64,000 bases of DNA from Aplysia californica (Eukaryota; Mollusca; Gastropoda; Aplysiida; Aplysiidae): NCBI RefSeq assembly GCF_000002075.1, contig NW_004797819.1, forward strand, positions 24,823-88,822, given 5' to 3'. Positions 12,308-21,475 of the stretch are shown here, piece after piece; the first letter of the stretch is position 1, and every line of letters begins with the position of its first letter. Both the position numbers and the translations under genes were made by a program. Below the pieces are notes generated by a model, which ran no database searches, had not been told where the DNA came from, and saw only the letters and a list, made by a program, of their open reading frames with translations.

Positions 12308-15300
12308 GCATTCTGAATGGGTTTCGTAGAATACATCCTGTAACCCCCCCCCTCGGACAAAAGACAAAAATAATAAAGACAAAAACTCTCCCCCGCCAAA
12401 AAAAAGACAACACCCCCTGCCCCCAAAAATATAAAAACATCCCTCAAACAAAACAACCGTAAAGGGAAGAATATTTCATATCATCTACATCTTACGTGGT
12501 TCGCAGATGGTGAAAGGGCAGGCCAAATGGTTGAAAGTTTCTTAACAGTTGATAATACTGTCGAAGCACAATGTACAGGCGAACACCAGACAATGAATCA
12601 CCTCCCGGGAACAGATCCACGGAAGACTGGTTTATGGAGAAAAATGAAAAAGGTGAGCGGGACCCCAAATGTAAAGTCTAATTTTTTTATTTTTAATATT
12701 TTTTTGAAAAGAGATTTCATTTTAAATTAAAATTTTCACGAATATTTTTCAATAGTTCAAATTTAATTTTACTGCTTATGCTCCTGTCTGATCCCGAAGC
12801 CTGAGTCTCCGTTACGCGTCCCGCTCGGCAGTCGCAAGCGACGGCCACTTTCACACAACACACACACGGCGTGTTGACCGGCACTCCTTGGCTAATGTAT
12901 TTTGACCAATCGTGATGATTTAAATCTGTCACAGCCGCAGTCTGTCGCTCGCGACGAGGTCTCGATCGCTACATAGACCGATTGCAGGCGACGGTCGCAC
13001 GCGGCAAGACGTCGCGTCACGTGTAAAGAGACGGGTTCTTTATAATCGTAGGATTCTTAGGCCCCTCCTTATAAGTCGTGTCATGTCTTCTTCTGTTTTT
13101 TACCTTCACTTGTTGTCCATTGTGTCTGGTTTTTGTTTCTGGGCGTGTACACTCTCGTAGCACCTGAGTGTGAGTTGTTCAGAAATATAAGTGTTTATCT
13201 GAACTATTGCACGCCCGTGCTGCACCATTTGCTGCTGATGAATGGGCGTAAATACAAGTACAACTGTGTGAGAACATTAATTTTACATATGATTCAATGG
13301 CAGACCCATTGAATGTATTTTTTATGCATTTTCTTCAGTGCCTGGCTCCGCAAGCACTAAATCGAAGACGAGCTCGGATGCGGCAACCTAAAAGCCACAA
13401 AAAAGATGTCCTTACACTTCCTGGTTCCTTAATGGGTAAGCATGCTTAAAGGTTTATTTCATCCCCTCCTACTTTCTTTATACCAATAGGTTAAAATTGG
13501 CTTTTGCGCATGCCGTCATGACAAATCTGCTATTGGCCCAACAGAGTGTAGTAGGTCAAGTAAGTTCCGAACGGAGGGATGAAAAGACCTTTACCAAAGG
13601 GTTTTTATAAATAAATATTCTTCCCACATTTATCAGCGCGTTAAATATTCTTCCCACATTTATCAGCGCGTTAAATATTCTTCCCACATTTATCAGCGCG
13701 TGGTATTCGCATTTTTTAAAAAGATCCTTCGGTATGAGTTTATACCGTCCATATCAAAGTCGCCACGATAAGGATCCTCACGCCTTTAACTTTCTGAAGG
13801 AGGAGACACGAGTAGGAATGAGTTAACTTGCCAACCAAACCCTCCAATTTAGAATGATGGAAGGAAGATTGTGCATGTAGATCCAGCATTTTTGTCAGTT
13901 TTTGTGCTAATTCTATTGTATTCATATTTCATCCCAACAGGAAATCTCGGCAATTTCGTTTATTTGCTTATCTTTTGGCCACACAGACTGAGCATTGACT
14001 TAACAAGGTTTCATCTGTCTCGACGGTATGCTATGAGATAAGCATAATCAAAGTTGCAAAGGGGAACTGTGTGCCGTATCAAATGGTCAAAATCTAACCA
14101 AGTCTCACAAAACTGCTACGATAAACGAAGCAGTCAACCCGTCGAGTTGGCTTCTCCCATCATCAAAATGGCTTGGCAGCCCCTGAGGTATTTTGGTAAC
14201 TTAACGCAAACCAATCATAACGCAACAAACAAGTATTGAAGTAATAGATATCTAATGACAGCAGTAGAGAGCAACACCAACAATTACCTTACTTCCTCTA
14301 CAACCACCAAAAATACATCTCAGTTCTATGGCACCAACAATGTGCTGCCTACCAACGGTTTAAGATACCTGCTTCGTCTGTTTTTCAGATGCTTGTCAGA
14401 AAAAAGTTCCTGTGACAGCCTGGCAGCGCCTCGGCCCCTCCCCAAGACCTGCACGTCCCACCTGGAGGGGGTCGACAAAGCGCAATCATGGTTTGGGCAA
14501 ACTAAGGAGACTCCATGTGTTCCGACAGAGTGCAGAGACTATTGTAAGTGCTTTGTATTGTTTGCGGTTGGGTTTTGCATTCTGTTCAACATAACAATTC
14601 AAAACCGCGTAGAAATTCAAAACAATTAAGGTCACTTCAGTTTTAAATATGGAACCGTTCTGAATAAGTGTCCATCTCGTCACGAAATCAACTTTTCTAT
14701 CTTCTCCTTATTAAGCTAGACCAAGAAAGGGAACCAAACCCGAGCTGCAAATCGTGTTGCCCACTATGTTACAAACTGAGACTGCAACTACTCTGACAGA
14801 AGGCCAAACATATTTGACGTTTTTATAACTATTTGGAACACTCTCCCACGGACTGACTATAGAAATAAAGTAAAAAAGTACACCTCCAGTCTGTGGAAGA
14901 GTTACTGGGAAAAACAGAAAAATAATAAACTGTATACTATAAAACCCAAACTGGAACAGCGAAATCCTTCGGACCTCTCCAGAAGAGACAAAGTCGTTTT
15001 TACTCGATTGCGCATCGGATACACGGCCCTGACCCACAAATACCTCCTACAGGGAGATGAGAAGCCGTTCTGTGTCGGATGCGACACAGATTTTACCATT
15101 AGACACATCCTAACCGAATGTCTGGACTTTGGAGAGATCCGAAGGAAATATCATAAATGTAAGAAATTGCAAGACATTTTTTCCGTTGTTGGTCCCGACA
15201 GAATTTTGAATTTTATAAAGGCCATTGGCCTTTATGGCAAGTTATAAAGTGAAATCGAACTATTAAATTTTTAAAATGTTGTCTAGGAAAATTGTTTTAG

Positions 15301-18300
15301 ATTGAAAATATACATATATTTACACTGATTTTTAAAAACATTTTAGCATTTTAAAATCTAACTACTGACCCGAGCCAGCCGTACAGAAAACTGTTGTGAA
15401 CAAAATTCACTTGTGTTTCGCGCGCTCATATGACCTTATGCAGTTGCGAGCGTCGTAAAACCCTGTACTACTACTACTAACTATTTGGTATAGCGTTCCG
15501 CAACATGTCATTAAGTTTAGAAAGTAATAGTTTACAAGTCCATTTGAATTTCAAGACCGAGGCGACCATGAGAGGATAATCATCTGAGTTTGCCTACTGA
15601 TCTTAAAAAAAGAATTCCTAAAGATGAGCGGACAGATAAAGTAGTGTAATAGTAATTTAACGAATAAAATCACCAATGGACCAAAATTAACATAATTGGG
15701 GGAAACTAAGGGCTTTATTAGCAATTGATTAAATATCGGAAGCTTTTCTACGTGTTCGCTCAACAAAGAAAAAAACACGCCCCCCCCCCCCCCCCAAAAC
15801 ACAAAAAAACATTTTAAAAATAACAAACAAACGAAGGGACACCCCCCAAAAAAAACAAACAACAACAAAACAACCCCCAACCTAACAACAACAACAAACA
15901 ACCAAAACCCACTCGCACGCAGGGCGACAACAGCATCTGTGGTTTCACAGAAATTCGTCAAAGTTTTGTCAATGTCTAAGCTACACTTTGCTTGCATGCA
16001 CATGTTGAGGATTTCATCAGGACATGGGCCATCACATGGAAAATCGTTGACTTAACACGAGTTGAATTTATTCGTTTTCTTCTGCTATTGAAATAACAGG
16101 CCTTTAATTTCTTCTTAGTCGTCTTAGACTCTCAGCCTCTTATCAGGAACGGATGGAACGCAGTGCTCCTCCTACGAAATAAGCTATTCTTTGTCAAAGT
16201 ATGTTGTTCACCGTAATGAAAAACAAACCGGCGTCTGTAGGCGTGGGGTGGAGGTTAGGTTCTTCCCGGTTGCACACAGAAGACGTGAGTGCGATTCCTG
16301 AATAGAGGAGTTTTTCATCGGGTGTTTCCGTTAATGGCATATGCTGGAACTGACAGGGTCGAATCACCGCGCCTTGAGTTTTGATCAAAACTTTTTCGAT
16401 AGGGACATTTTGTGCCTTGGCAGGTGACCTTACAGTGCAGCAGTGGACATGAAACAGCTTTGCCAGGGCTGTAGACATAGAAAAAGTAGACTGCCCAAAT
16501 ACCACTTCCCTCCTTTCAGATTTTGACTTCTTTAATATACCTGAAGATATATAGAATCTACCCTGAAGGAGAGACATCGTCAATAGACTCAATACGCTTG
16601 AAACCAAGGAAAGTGTAAGGATGTGTCTTACTACTTCACTTGTGCGGTATGGGGTATTTTCTATGGTAAGGAGAATTTTGAATTTTGCCCGGGAGGCGAC
16701 TTAAAGGGGTTCTCGTGGTCTAGAGGTTATGTTGTTCGCCTCTCATTCAATAGGTCTGGAGTTCGAAGCCTGACAGTCACGGAAAATTTTCTTCTTTAAC
16801 CTCTTTTCCTGCTCTCTAACCATGTTCTGTCACATGCTTTCGTCTCCACTTTCTGCCCATACTCCTCTGGGTTCCTGACTCTTTCTGCAGCCTTTCTACT
16901 GCTACTTCTTGGCTTCTTATTACTGCTGTCTTTCAGCCACACCCCTGATCTTAATGCATGCGAGATCGAACACCTAACCTTCGCGGATAAGGGCGAACAT
17001 TCTCAGAGGTCCTGTTTTCAAGTTGCGCTTGTTAAAGATCCCTTGGTGGTCCAAAATCGACCAGAGTAAGCTTTGGCTGCCACCCGGGCAAAGTTCAAAA
17101 TTAATTCCTACAAAACTAAAAAAAATAAATGTTTTATGTGTTCCTCGCTCTCATATGATCTTATTCAGTTGCGAGCACCGTAGCGCACTTATCTAGTAAA
17201 AACAAAATTCTTGGCACTCGTGAATCGAGCTCGGATATCGTTCACGCAACAGCGAGGTGCTTATCAGCTACACCAAAGGCATCGGTTTAAAACGAAGAAG
17301 AGAGTAGAAAGCACTTAGAATTACAATAATAATCAACCTTAAGATATTGTACTTTTCAAATCTTTCAGAGTGGCCCAGCGCCGGCGATGAGGAAGCATCG
17401 CATGGGAGGTGGGGGAAACGTCCTGCGTATGACAGCAGAGACCAACGCCCAGCGGTCTCCGCCTACCACGGCCGGGGCCAGCAGGAAGAGGAAGAAGAAC
17501 AGGAAGAGCTCTGATTCAGCACTTGTGGAGAATGTGCAAGATCTTCCTATCCTAGGTCCCGCAGAACAGGCAGATGACCCGATGCACGGTGTGTTTGAGG
17601 TCTATTGCGATGACATCTCCACAGGTAAAACAATAACAAAGCTATTGGATTTAATAATCTGTTCCGTTGTGGTACAGTGAATTCCACTTATAATGAGTCC
17701 TGAAGTAACGAGAAGTCTGATATAAAGACAATATTCTAAAACCCGTTTTTTTTTCTTCTTTATCTTTGTAAATAAAATACTGCTATAGCGCAATCAGATA
17801 AATTCGCGAGTCGGTTATAGCCAAGTATCGCTGCTGCGGTGCACATTGCATAGGCCATTTATACCTCGCCAGTTGAGAAACTTGTTGGTGATCAAGCGAA
17901 ACAAAGAATAGGAGAGCCCATGTGTGCCAACGATGAAGGCCGAAGCGAAACAGTGGGAAGGGAGGGGCATGCGCACACAAGCAGTCATGAAGCAGAATGT
18001 ATAGCCTGATAGTGATAGGCCAGCCTAGTCTAGATTATCTAGGCCTATCATGCCTCTCACTTCTCCGATGCGGGGATGGAGAGGTCACAGTGCTGTGATG
18101 GATCATGGAGCGAATGGGTGACGTGCGCAAGCAGACGCAGGAACGCACCACAGGGTGTGGTGGGGTGGGGGAAAACACAGCGGGCGAGTTAGCCTAGAGA
18201 ACTTTCGTTCTGATAGCCAACGCCCAGCTGTCAACATCGCTAACGCTAGAGAAAGAAACCTGATTCAATTTTTGATCAAGTAAGACCTACAGGTTATGTT

Positions 18301-19454
18301 GAGCAAAGCCATCATCAGAGGAGATAACAAAAAGAAACAGAACACCAAACTCATAGATTAGGCCTACTTTATTATTTCCTTTGAATTTATTACGGGATTC
18401 CTTACAACGAGAATACTGCTATAACGGACATTTCGTACCGGTCCCCTCCCTCTCGTTATAACAGGATTCCACTGTATCTATTATCTACATAAATTGAAGA
18501 CTTCTGTCATTTGACACAAAATCTGCAACGTTACATTTTAGTTTAAAAAAGGTTTTTTTTTTTACATAGTGTGAGTTACAGAGTTGTTGTACTAAGGCGA
18601 CAGTAAACTTTGATGTCAAATATTAGTTCATGGGTTGCAAAATATCGCCCTGGGGGTCTAATTGGCCCGAGTGCCTTGAGTCTCAGACCCCTGGTTCAGT
18701 GGGGAAAATGTTGATCTTAGGAATTATTTAAAATAACAGTCTTTCGAAATTACAGTAATGATATAAGGGATACATTTTGAAAGTCAACATTTGAAGACTT
18801 ATTTTTAGTTTTTGTAGAGGTTTTACGGCGCTCTCAACTGCATAAGGTCATATGAGCGCCAGAAGATTATAGGTGTTACAAGAGAGTAACAAACATAAAA
18901 AAGAAAAAGGCGAGAAAAGGACGATATAGATCTATGTCTGATACTGATAGGAAAGAAGAAACAAATCACACCAGAGCACCCACCAACCACCCACATTTGA
19001 AAACTTAATTACTTTCGGAATTTCATATTATGGAAGAAACATCTTTAAACAACAACAATTACATTTTGAACAGACGGACAGAGTATGGTTATACGCAAAG
19101 CGGCAACATTATTGGTACTTCACTTCTCTTTCCCCGAGCTTTAACAGCATCAGTATTGTGAAAGCACGAAGGAAAATATTTGCTAACACCAAACACCCTT
19201 TGAATTCAAAATGTTTGATATCTGTTAGAAATAAACGTTTAATATTTTTTTAAATCAACGAACAAACAGGTATAAAAATTATTCATACCGTCATTTATAC
19301 AAGTACAAGCTATACAGTCATTGTTGAGTGTGCGAAAATAACGTTATTTTGTATGTCCATCTAGTGACTATTTGTGTGTGTGCATCTGTGTATGAAAGTG
19401 TGTGTGTGTGGGAGGAGGGGTGAAAGAGAGTGATAGTGGGAAAAAGAGGGAAAT

Positions 19455-19521
<67 letters not shown>

Positions 19522-19804
19522 TAGAGATAGACAGAGACAAAGTTTTGACGAGCGTATAAAATTTACATTGTATCATGCTGCAACAAATGTCTCTTTGTGG
19601 AGATCAATAGACTGTCTTTTTATCTATTGTATTATTTTTTCTTTCTTAATTCCAGGCAGTTCCCCACCGCGGGTGTCGCGCACACCAACAGGCACACTGC
19701 GGAGCAACGTGTCCGCCTCCAAGACTTACAGGCAGCTGTTCCAGGGCGAGGACTCCCAGCATCCCCGCTCGTCAGCCAAACGATGGCTTTGTCGTCTGAT
19801 GTGA
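1103..19804 (+). CDS. Very large acidic disordered protein, 3' part of gene (7 exons)
   Basis: Exons 1103-2959, 4638-11607, 12507-12652, 13339-13435, 14389-14543, 17369-17624 and 19656-19804 join with matching phases (0,1,0,1,0,1) into 3,210 codons ending in TGA; the 5' end is missing. The product is highly charged and low in hydrophobic residues, with Ser/Glu/Asp-rich low-complexity sequence, a poly-Ser tract near 1690-1720, basic patches such as KRKRDRDD (about 4917) and RKRKKNRK (about 17480), and a repeated S-P-V-D-x-Y motif (7590-8900). The last part of exon one, about 2610-2805, has helix-forming sequence without low complexity and may be the only folded domain. I do not recognise the family; a scaffold or cytoskeletal/nuclear linker role would be a guess. 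The seven-way agreement of splice sites and phase makes the gene structure strong even though the function is unknown. Confidence 0.85.
3256..3776 (+). mobile_element. tRNA-derived SINE, family A, near full length
   Basis: The head carries RNA polymerase III box A-like TGGCTTAGAGGTTAAGG (about 3269) and box B GGTTCGAATCC (about 3312). A pyrimidine-rich body follows, then the sequence GGTGGTCCAAAATCGAT, the phrase GGGCAAAATTCAAAATTTC, and the 3' tail TCATATGA...CCTTATG...GAGCG...CCGTAAAAC with an A-rich end. Three other longer copies occur at 16703, 35616 and (minus) 37868, so the family is defined within this window. The tail has a small ATGATATG expansion. Confidence 0.85.
4258..4332. repeat. 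(TC)n microsatellite
   Basis: C-runs followed by repeated CT dinucleotides, interrupted by GCTC and CCGTACC. It lies about 300 bp ahead of the giant exon. Confidence 0.8.
4638..11607 (+). CDS. Large gene, giant exon (about 2,323 codons)
   Basis: A single uninterrupted frame of 6,970 nt. The acceptor is TTTGATTTTCTCAAG at 4637; the frame continues upstream of the first GTG at 4911, so the exon is longer than a start-codon-based call would show. The donor is CCCAG/GTAAAC at 11607/11608, leaving phase 1. Composition is strongly acidic and Ser/Thr/Gln-rich with many SP and TP sites, consistent with a disordered phosphoprotein. It holds the S-P-V-D-x-Y repeats. Near its end, RRIRVVDVEDFPADLPCIYY is less disordered. 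Confidence 0.85.
7590..8900 (+). repeat. Degenerate protein repeat with S-P-[VIL]-[DE]-x-[YF] core
   Basis: Within the giant exon the cores SSPVEMYCF (about 7594), SSPVDLY (7779), ASPIDTY (7872), ASPLDDY (8238), SSPVHVY (8421), SSPVDPY (8565), VPSMDSY (8701) and TSPVEAF (8881) recur, plus a weaker PSQTNIY near 8109. Spacing is irregular, from about 30 to 80 residues, often near 45-62. Each core is typically followed by an acidic or Asn-rich stretch (for example NDNILCEG, NEDRILCKV, DDRIHFTI). The DNA copies are diverged, so the repeat survives at protein level. Confidence 0.7.
11850..12030 (+). mobile_element. Diverged SINE family B copy
   Basis: The start GGTTGGCGAGTCCTCTAGGG, the middle AAACATCTATCATCCTTATC, then CAACACTTCTAATCTTCAGC and an ending CAAGTGCTG...TTAC parallel the better copies at 53686, 63703 and (minus) 18817. 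The 3' tail here has lost most of the CATATGACC motif, suggesting an older insertion. Confidence 0.5.
12186..12301. repeat. (CA)n microsatellite
   Basis: Imperfect CA/CG repeats from about 12186 grading into an uninterrupted CA run at about 12255-12301, ending in CGTGCGCGC. Long open frames on the minus strand here are only Cys/Val repeats of GTG TGT. Confidence 0.92.
12507..12652 (+). CDS. Large gene, third exon in window
   Basis: Acceptor GTGGTTCGCAG at 12506, donor AAAAAG/GTGAGC at 12652/12653. Entry in phase 1 gives an open frame beginning DGERAGQMVESFL and ending LWRKMKK; the 146 nt leave phase 0. The phase fits both neighbours, which is the main support. Confidence 0.75.
12653..13338 (+). 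other. Intron with GC-rich, palindrome-rich stretch
   Basis: An A/T-rich start is followed at about 12790-13030 by unusually GC-rich sequence with CpG-rich words such as GTCGCAAGCGACGG, TCGCTCGCGACGAG and GACGTCGCGTCACGTG. It may be an old DNA transposon or promoter-like segment; no ends could be fixed. Confidence 0.4.
13339..13435 (+). CDS. Large gene, fourth exon in window
   Basis: Acceptor ATTTTCTTCAG at 13338, donor AATGG/GTAAGC at 13435/13436. Reads CLAPQALNRRRARMRQPKSH onward, a strongly basic peptide in contrast to the acidic giant exon. The 97 nt convert phase 0 to phase 1, as the next exon needs. Confidence 0.7.
13436..14388 (+). other. Intron of large gene
   Basis: Contains the 30-bp triplicate at 13612-13701 and otherwise unique A/T-rich sequence without recognisable coding or element ends. 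Confidence 0.5.
13612..13701. repeat. 30-bp tandem repeat, three copies
   Basis: The unit AAATATTCTTCCCACATTTA followed by TCAGCGCGTT appears three times essentially unchanged, so the expansion is recent. It lies within an intron. Confidence 0.9.
14389..14543 (+). CDS. Large gene, fifth exon in window
   Basis: Acceptor CGTCTGTTTTTCAG at 14388, donor ACTATT/GTAAGT at 14543/14544. In phase 1 it reads DACQKKVPVTAWQRLGPSPR and continues Pro/Arg-rich to RQSAETI, ending in phase 0. Another frame of this stretch is open further into the intron, but only this frame joins both neighbours. Confidence 0.72.
14706..15280 (+). mobile_element. LINE 3' fragment: C-terminal ORF2 and zinc-binding tail
   Basis: The reading frame from about 14800 to the TAA at 15245-15247 reads ...KVVFTRLRIGYTALTHKYLL, then KPFCVGCDTDFTIRHILTEC and ends FIKAIGLYGKL. 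The pattern TRLRIGxTxLTHxxLL + CxxCxxxxTxxHxLxxC is the familiar C-terminus of Jockey-like and related LINE ORF2 proteins, after the RNase H region. Only the 3' end is present, the usual 5' truncation. A short A/T-rich 3' UTR follows. The earlier part lies in shifted frames, so the copy is decayed. Confidence 0.75.
15405..15475 (+). mobile_element. SINE family A 3' tail fragment
   Basis: TTTCGCGCGCTCATATGACC then TTATGCAGTTGCGAGCG and CGTAAAACC, followed by a (TAC)n tail. It matches the last 60 bp of the family-A elements; the body is absent. Confidence 0.75.
16703..17212 (+). mobile_element. tRNA-derived SINE, family A
   Basis: Head TTCTCGTGGTCTAGAGGTTA, box B-like AGTTCGAAGCC, body with CAGCCACACCCCTGATCTTA, later GGTGGTCCAAAATCGACC and CACCCGGGCAAAGTTCAAAA, and tail CTCATATGATCTTATTCAGT plus GCGAGCACCGTAGCGC with an A-rich end. 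Full length about 510 bp but diverged in the tail relative to the other copies. Confidence 0.82.
17369..17624 (+). CDS. Large gene, sixth exon in window
   Basis: Acceptor CAAATCTTTCAG at 17368, donor CCACAG/GTAAAA at 17624/17625. Phase 0 entry gives SGPAPAMRKHRMGGGGNVLR, then a basic nuclear-signal-like RKRKKNRK, then an acidic tail ending EVYCDDIST. The exon leaves phase 1. A second frame of this exon is also open for about 48 codons (see findings). Confidence 0.78.
17675..18474. mobile_element. TA-flanked non-autonomous pogo/Tigger-like element
   Basis: The left end CAGTGAATTCCACTTATAAT and right end, read inward on the opposite strand, CAGTGGAATCCTGTTATAAC, are similar inverted termini; both continue to a [TC]GAG. 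TA dinucleotides flank both ends (17673-17674 and 18475-18476), the target duplication of the Tc1/mariner/pogo group. CAGTGGAA...TATAACGAG termini are characteristic of Tigger/pogo elements. No transposase frame inside 800 bp. It sits 50 bp after a splice donor. Confidence 0.65.
18817..18994 (-). mobile_element. SINE family B copy, antisense
   Basis: On the minus strand it reads GGTGGTTGGTGGGTGCTCTG, then TTGTTACTCTCTTGTAACAC, CTATAATCTTCTGGCGCTCA and the tail TATGACCTTATGCAGTTGAG then AGCGCCGTAAAACC. Same body as 53686 and 63703. Confidence 0.75.
19375..19516. repeat. (TG)n and (GA)n microsatellite
   Basis: Short TG runs (19375-19410) followed by a long GA run (about 19457-19516). Long minus-strand Ser/Leu frames here are repeat translations, not genes. 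Confidence 0.9.
19656..19804 (+). CDS. Large gene, terminal coding exon
   Basis: Acceptor TCTTAATTCCAG at 19655. Reads GSSPPRVSRTPTGTLRSNV, then ASKTYRQLFQGEDSQ, and ends AKRWLCRLM followed by TGA at 19802-19804. The Ser/Pro/Arg composition resembles a regulatory tail. The 3' UTR follows; I see no certain poly(A) signal assignment. Confidence 0.78.
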
Positions 19805-20844
19805 CTGACGGGCAGACAAAGGCCCAACGTTTCCGTGTTCGAGGCGCACCGGTTGTGATTTGGCTTATGTCGTCGAAAAAAATATCGGAGTTTTGTGTCA
19901 TGAGGTCATGATGTGACGCTCAACTGAATCAGAGCTTTGTTGATTGTTCAGGATTGAAAAATAATAGCTAGTTTTAATAGAATTTCAATGTTGCTTGAAG
20001 TCAGGGAACGAATTTCGATTTCAGGAAATCTAATCACATGCGCACGTCATGTAAGGGATGGTGCAGCCAGACAACCACCTAAACCATTCAACTTTCATCG
20101 AAAATTTCGGCCACTTAGGGACCTGAATGATTGTGCTAATTTGAAGTCTCTTTTCTGATTCCTCTGAAAATTAATGTGTTTTCTGTGACAGTATTCACCA
20201 AAGACACCCCCCACCCCGAAGGGATGCACGGTCAGGATCAGGGAAATTGTGCCCCGGGGGGTAAAAGTTTTAATGCTGACCATTGCCCTTACCTCGGGCT
20301 GGGCCACTTTTTTCAGCTAGACATCTGAATATTTCCTTCCATCTCTCTCAGTTTTATTCAGTTTCATCATTGACTTTCCTCTTTAATGTACTTTTTTAAA
20401 ATGCAACCTATCCCTTTATCACCCTTTTTTCTATTTGCTGAGAATCACTTCCCACTTACCGCAAACTGAACGTACATGTATGTCTTAATAATGAAACAAA
20501 ACAAAAGACATTGAAAAAACAACCCTAACAACCCTTTTCCCCGCAGAACACTAACACCATTATTGCCCAAGATCATTGGATATGGAAGGCCTGCATCACC
20601 ACCCTCTACAATCACCTCTGTAGTTAAGTTATTCAGTTAAATTCATCACTACCAGATGTCCAACATTGTGGGAAAAATGGGCTGTCGAGAACCTCTGATA
20701 TTCATGTTTTGCCCCTAATGTTTCATCCATCAGAACCTTTTGTTTTAAAGGCAATGCATTACCAATGAACTCGACGTTTATAATGAATGAAAGTTTGAAT
20801 AAAATATTAAAATTGCCGTTTTCTTTGACCTCTTTTGGCTCACA

Positions 20845-21215
20845 TTATAAATGTGGTGTGATAACCAATTGGTTAGGTTACACAGTTACAATACTTGTAA
20901 TCGTGAGTTTGCGTGTTTGGGGGTTCCAGCCTCAGGCCTGACGTGTCCTTAGGACACTTTAGATGAATTTTCTTCATTTCACCTAGGTGGGAATGGGTGC
21001 CATAGACAACGAAAGATCTTGTCTGTGTGCTAGTGTTTTAGCGCCTTTAAAATGGCAGCTTGCACTGAATGCTTCCCAGGAAGTTGATCGTTTCAGAACG
21101 CTATCTCAATCTGGTCTGCTGGGTAACATAATACTGATTATAAAGCGCACAGAACTTGTTGTTGAACAGGAATTTGCACTATACAAATGCTATCTGTTAT
21201 TACTATTGCATGTAC
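20845..21215 (+). mobile_element. tRNA-headed SINE, third type
   Basis: The head TGTGATAACCAATTGGTTAG resembles box A, and GGGGGTTCCAGCCTCAGG resembles box B. The body contains GGTGGGAATGGGTGCCATAG, and the 3' end GCACTATACAAATGCTATC followed by TTATTACTATT resembles the LINE-type GCGCTATACAAATGC tail common at animal SINE and LINE 3' ends. One copy only here, so family limits are uncertain. Confidence 0.55.
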
Positions 21216-21395
21216 AGTATATATGTGTATGCACGACAAGTCCCTTGGTTTTTTAAAATACCAGGTGCAGTGCCCCAAGGGTTACCCAAAAGTACTCAAT
21301 TGAACCAACACCCCCCCCCCCCCCCCAACTAATAAAAGATCAAAATGGCAGACAAACATTGGCCTCATAAATGCCTTTTTTTGCATCTAGGGTGA

Positions 21396-21475
21396 GTCTT
21401 CTTCTTCTTCTTCTTCTCGATCGCATCACACTTGAAGTCTGGTATCTGTCATAAATTGGGCCGTCCCAGAAACTG
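21396..21475 (-). mobile_element. LINE 3' end fragment (Jockey-like), antisense
   Basis: On plus it reads (TTC)n, then GATCGCATCACACTTGAAGT, CTGGTATCTGTCATAAATTG and GGCCGTCCCAG. The same words occur at 31570-31635 at the end of the LINE RNase H fragment. So this is an extremely 5'-truncated copy of the same LINE, ending in a (GAA)n tail. Confidence 0.7.

Larger units (their letters stand above)
11608..12506 (+). other. Intron of large gene
   Basis: Holds a diverged family-B SINE (11850-12030) and a long CA microsatellite (12186-12301), then a poly-C/poly-A-rich stretch to the next acceptor. No other coding signal. Confidence 0.6.
14544..17368 (+). other. Intron of large gene, rich in retroelement debris
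   Basis: Holds a LINE 3' fragment (14706-15280), a SINE tail fragment (15405-15475), a 18-base C run at about 15779 followed by A/C-rich low complexity to 15910, an unassigned stretch with a weak tRNA-like look (16194-16620), and a family-A SINE (16703-17212). Just before that SINE, 16665-16702 matches an antisense piece of the same family. Confidence 0.6.
17625..19655 (+). other. Intron of large gene
   Basis: Contains an 800-bp TA-flanked DNA-transposon-like element (17675-18474), an antisense family-B SINE (18817-18994) and a TG/GA microsatellite (19375-19516) just ahead of the last exon. Confidence 0.6.

Noticed and set aside
12137-12456. Long minus-strand frames rich in Cys/Val
   Set aside because: They are translations of a CA microsatellite.
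15551-16003. 150-codon minus-strand Phe/Val-rich frame
   Set aside because: Arises from a poly-C and A/C low-complexity tract; no domain.
16194-16607. 137-codon minus-strand frame, and a tRNA-like look to TGGAGGTTAGG...GCGATTCC on plus
   Set aside because: No family match to the peptide; the box spacing is poor and no second copy exists here, so neither a gene nor a SINE could be supported.
19361-19576. Minus-strand Ser/Leu-rich frame
   Set aside because: Translation of the GA microsatellite.
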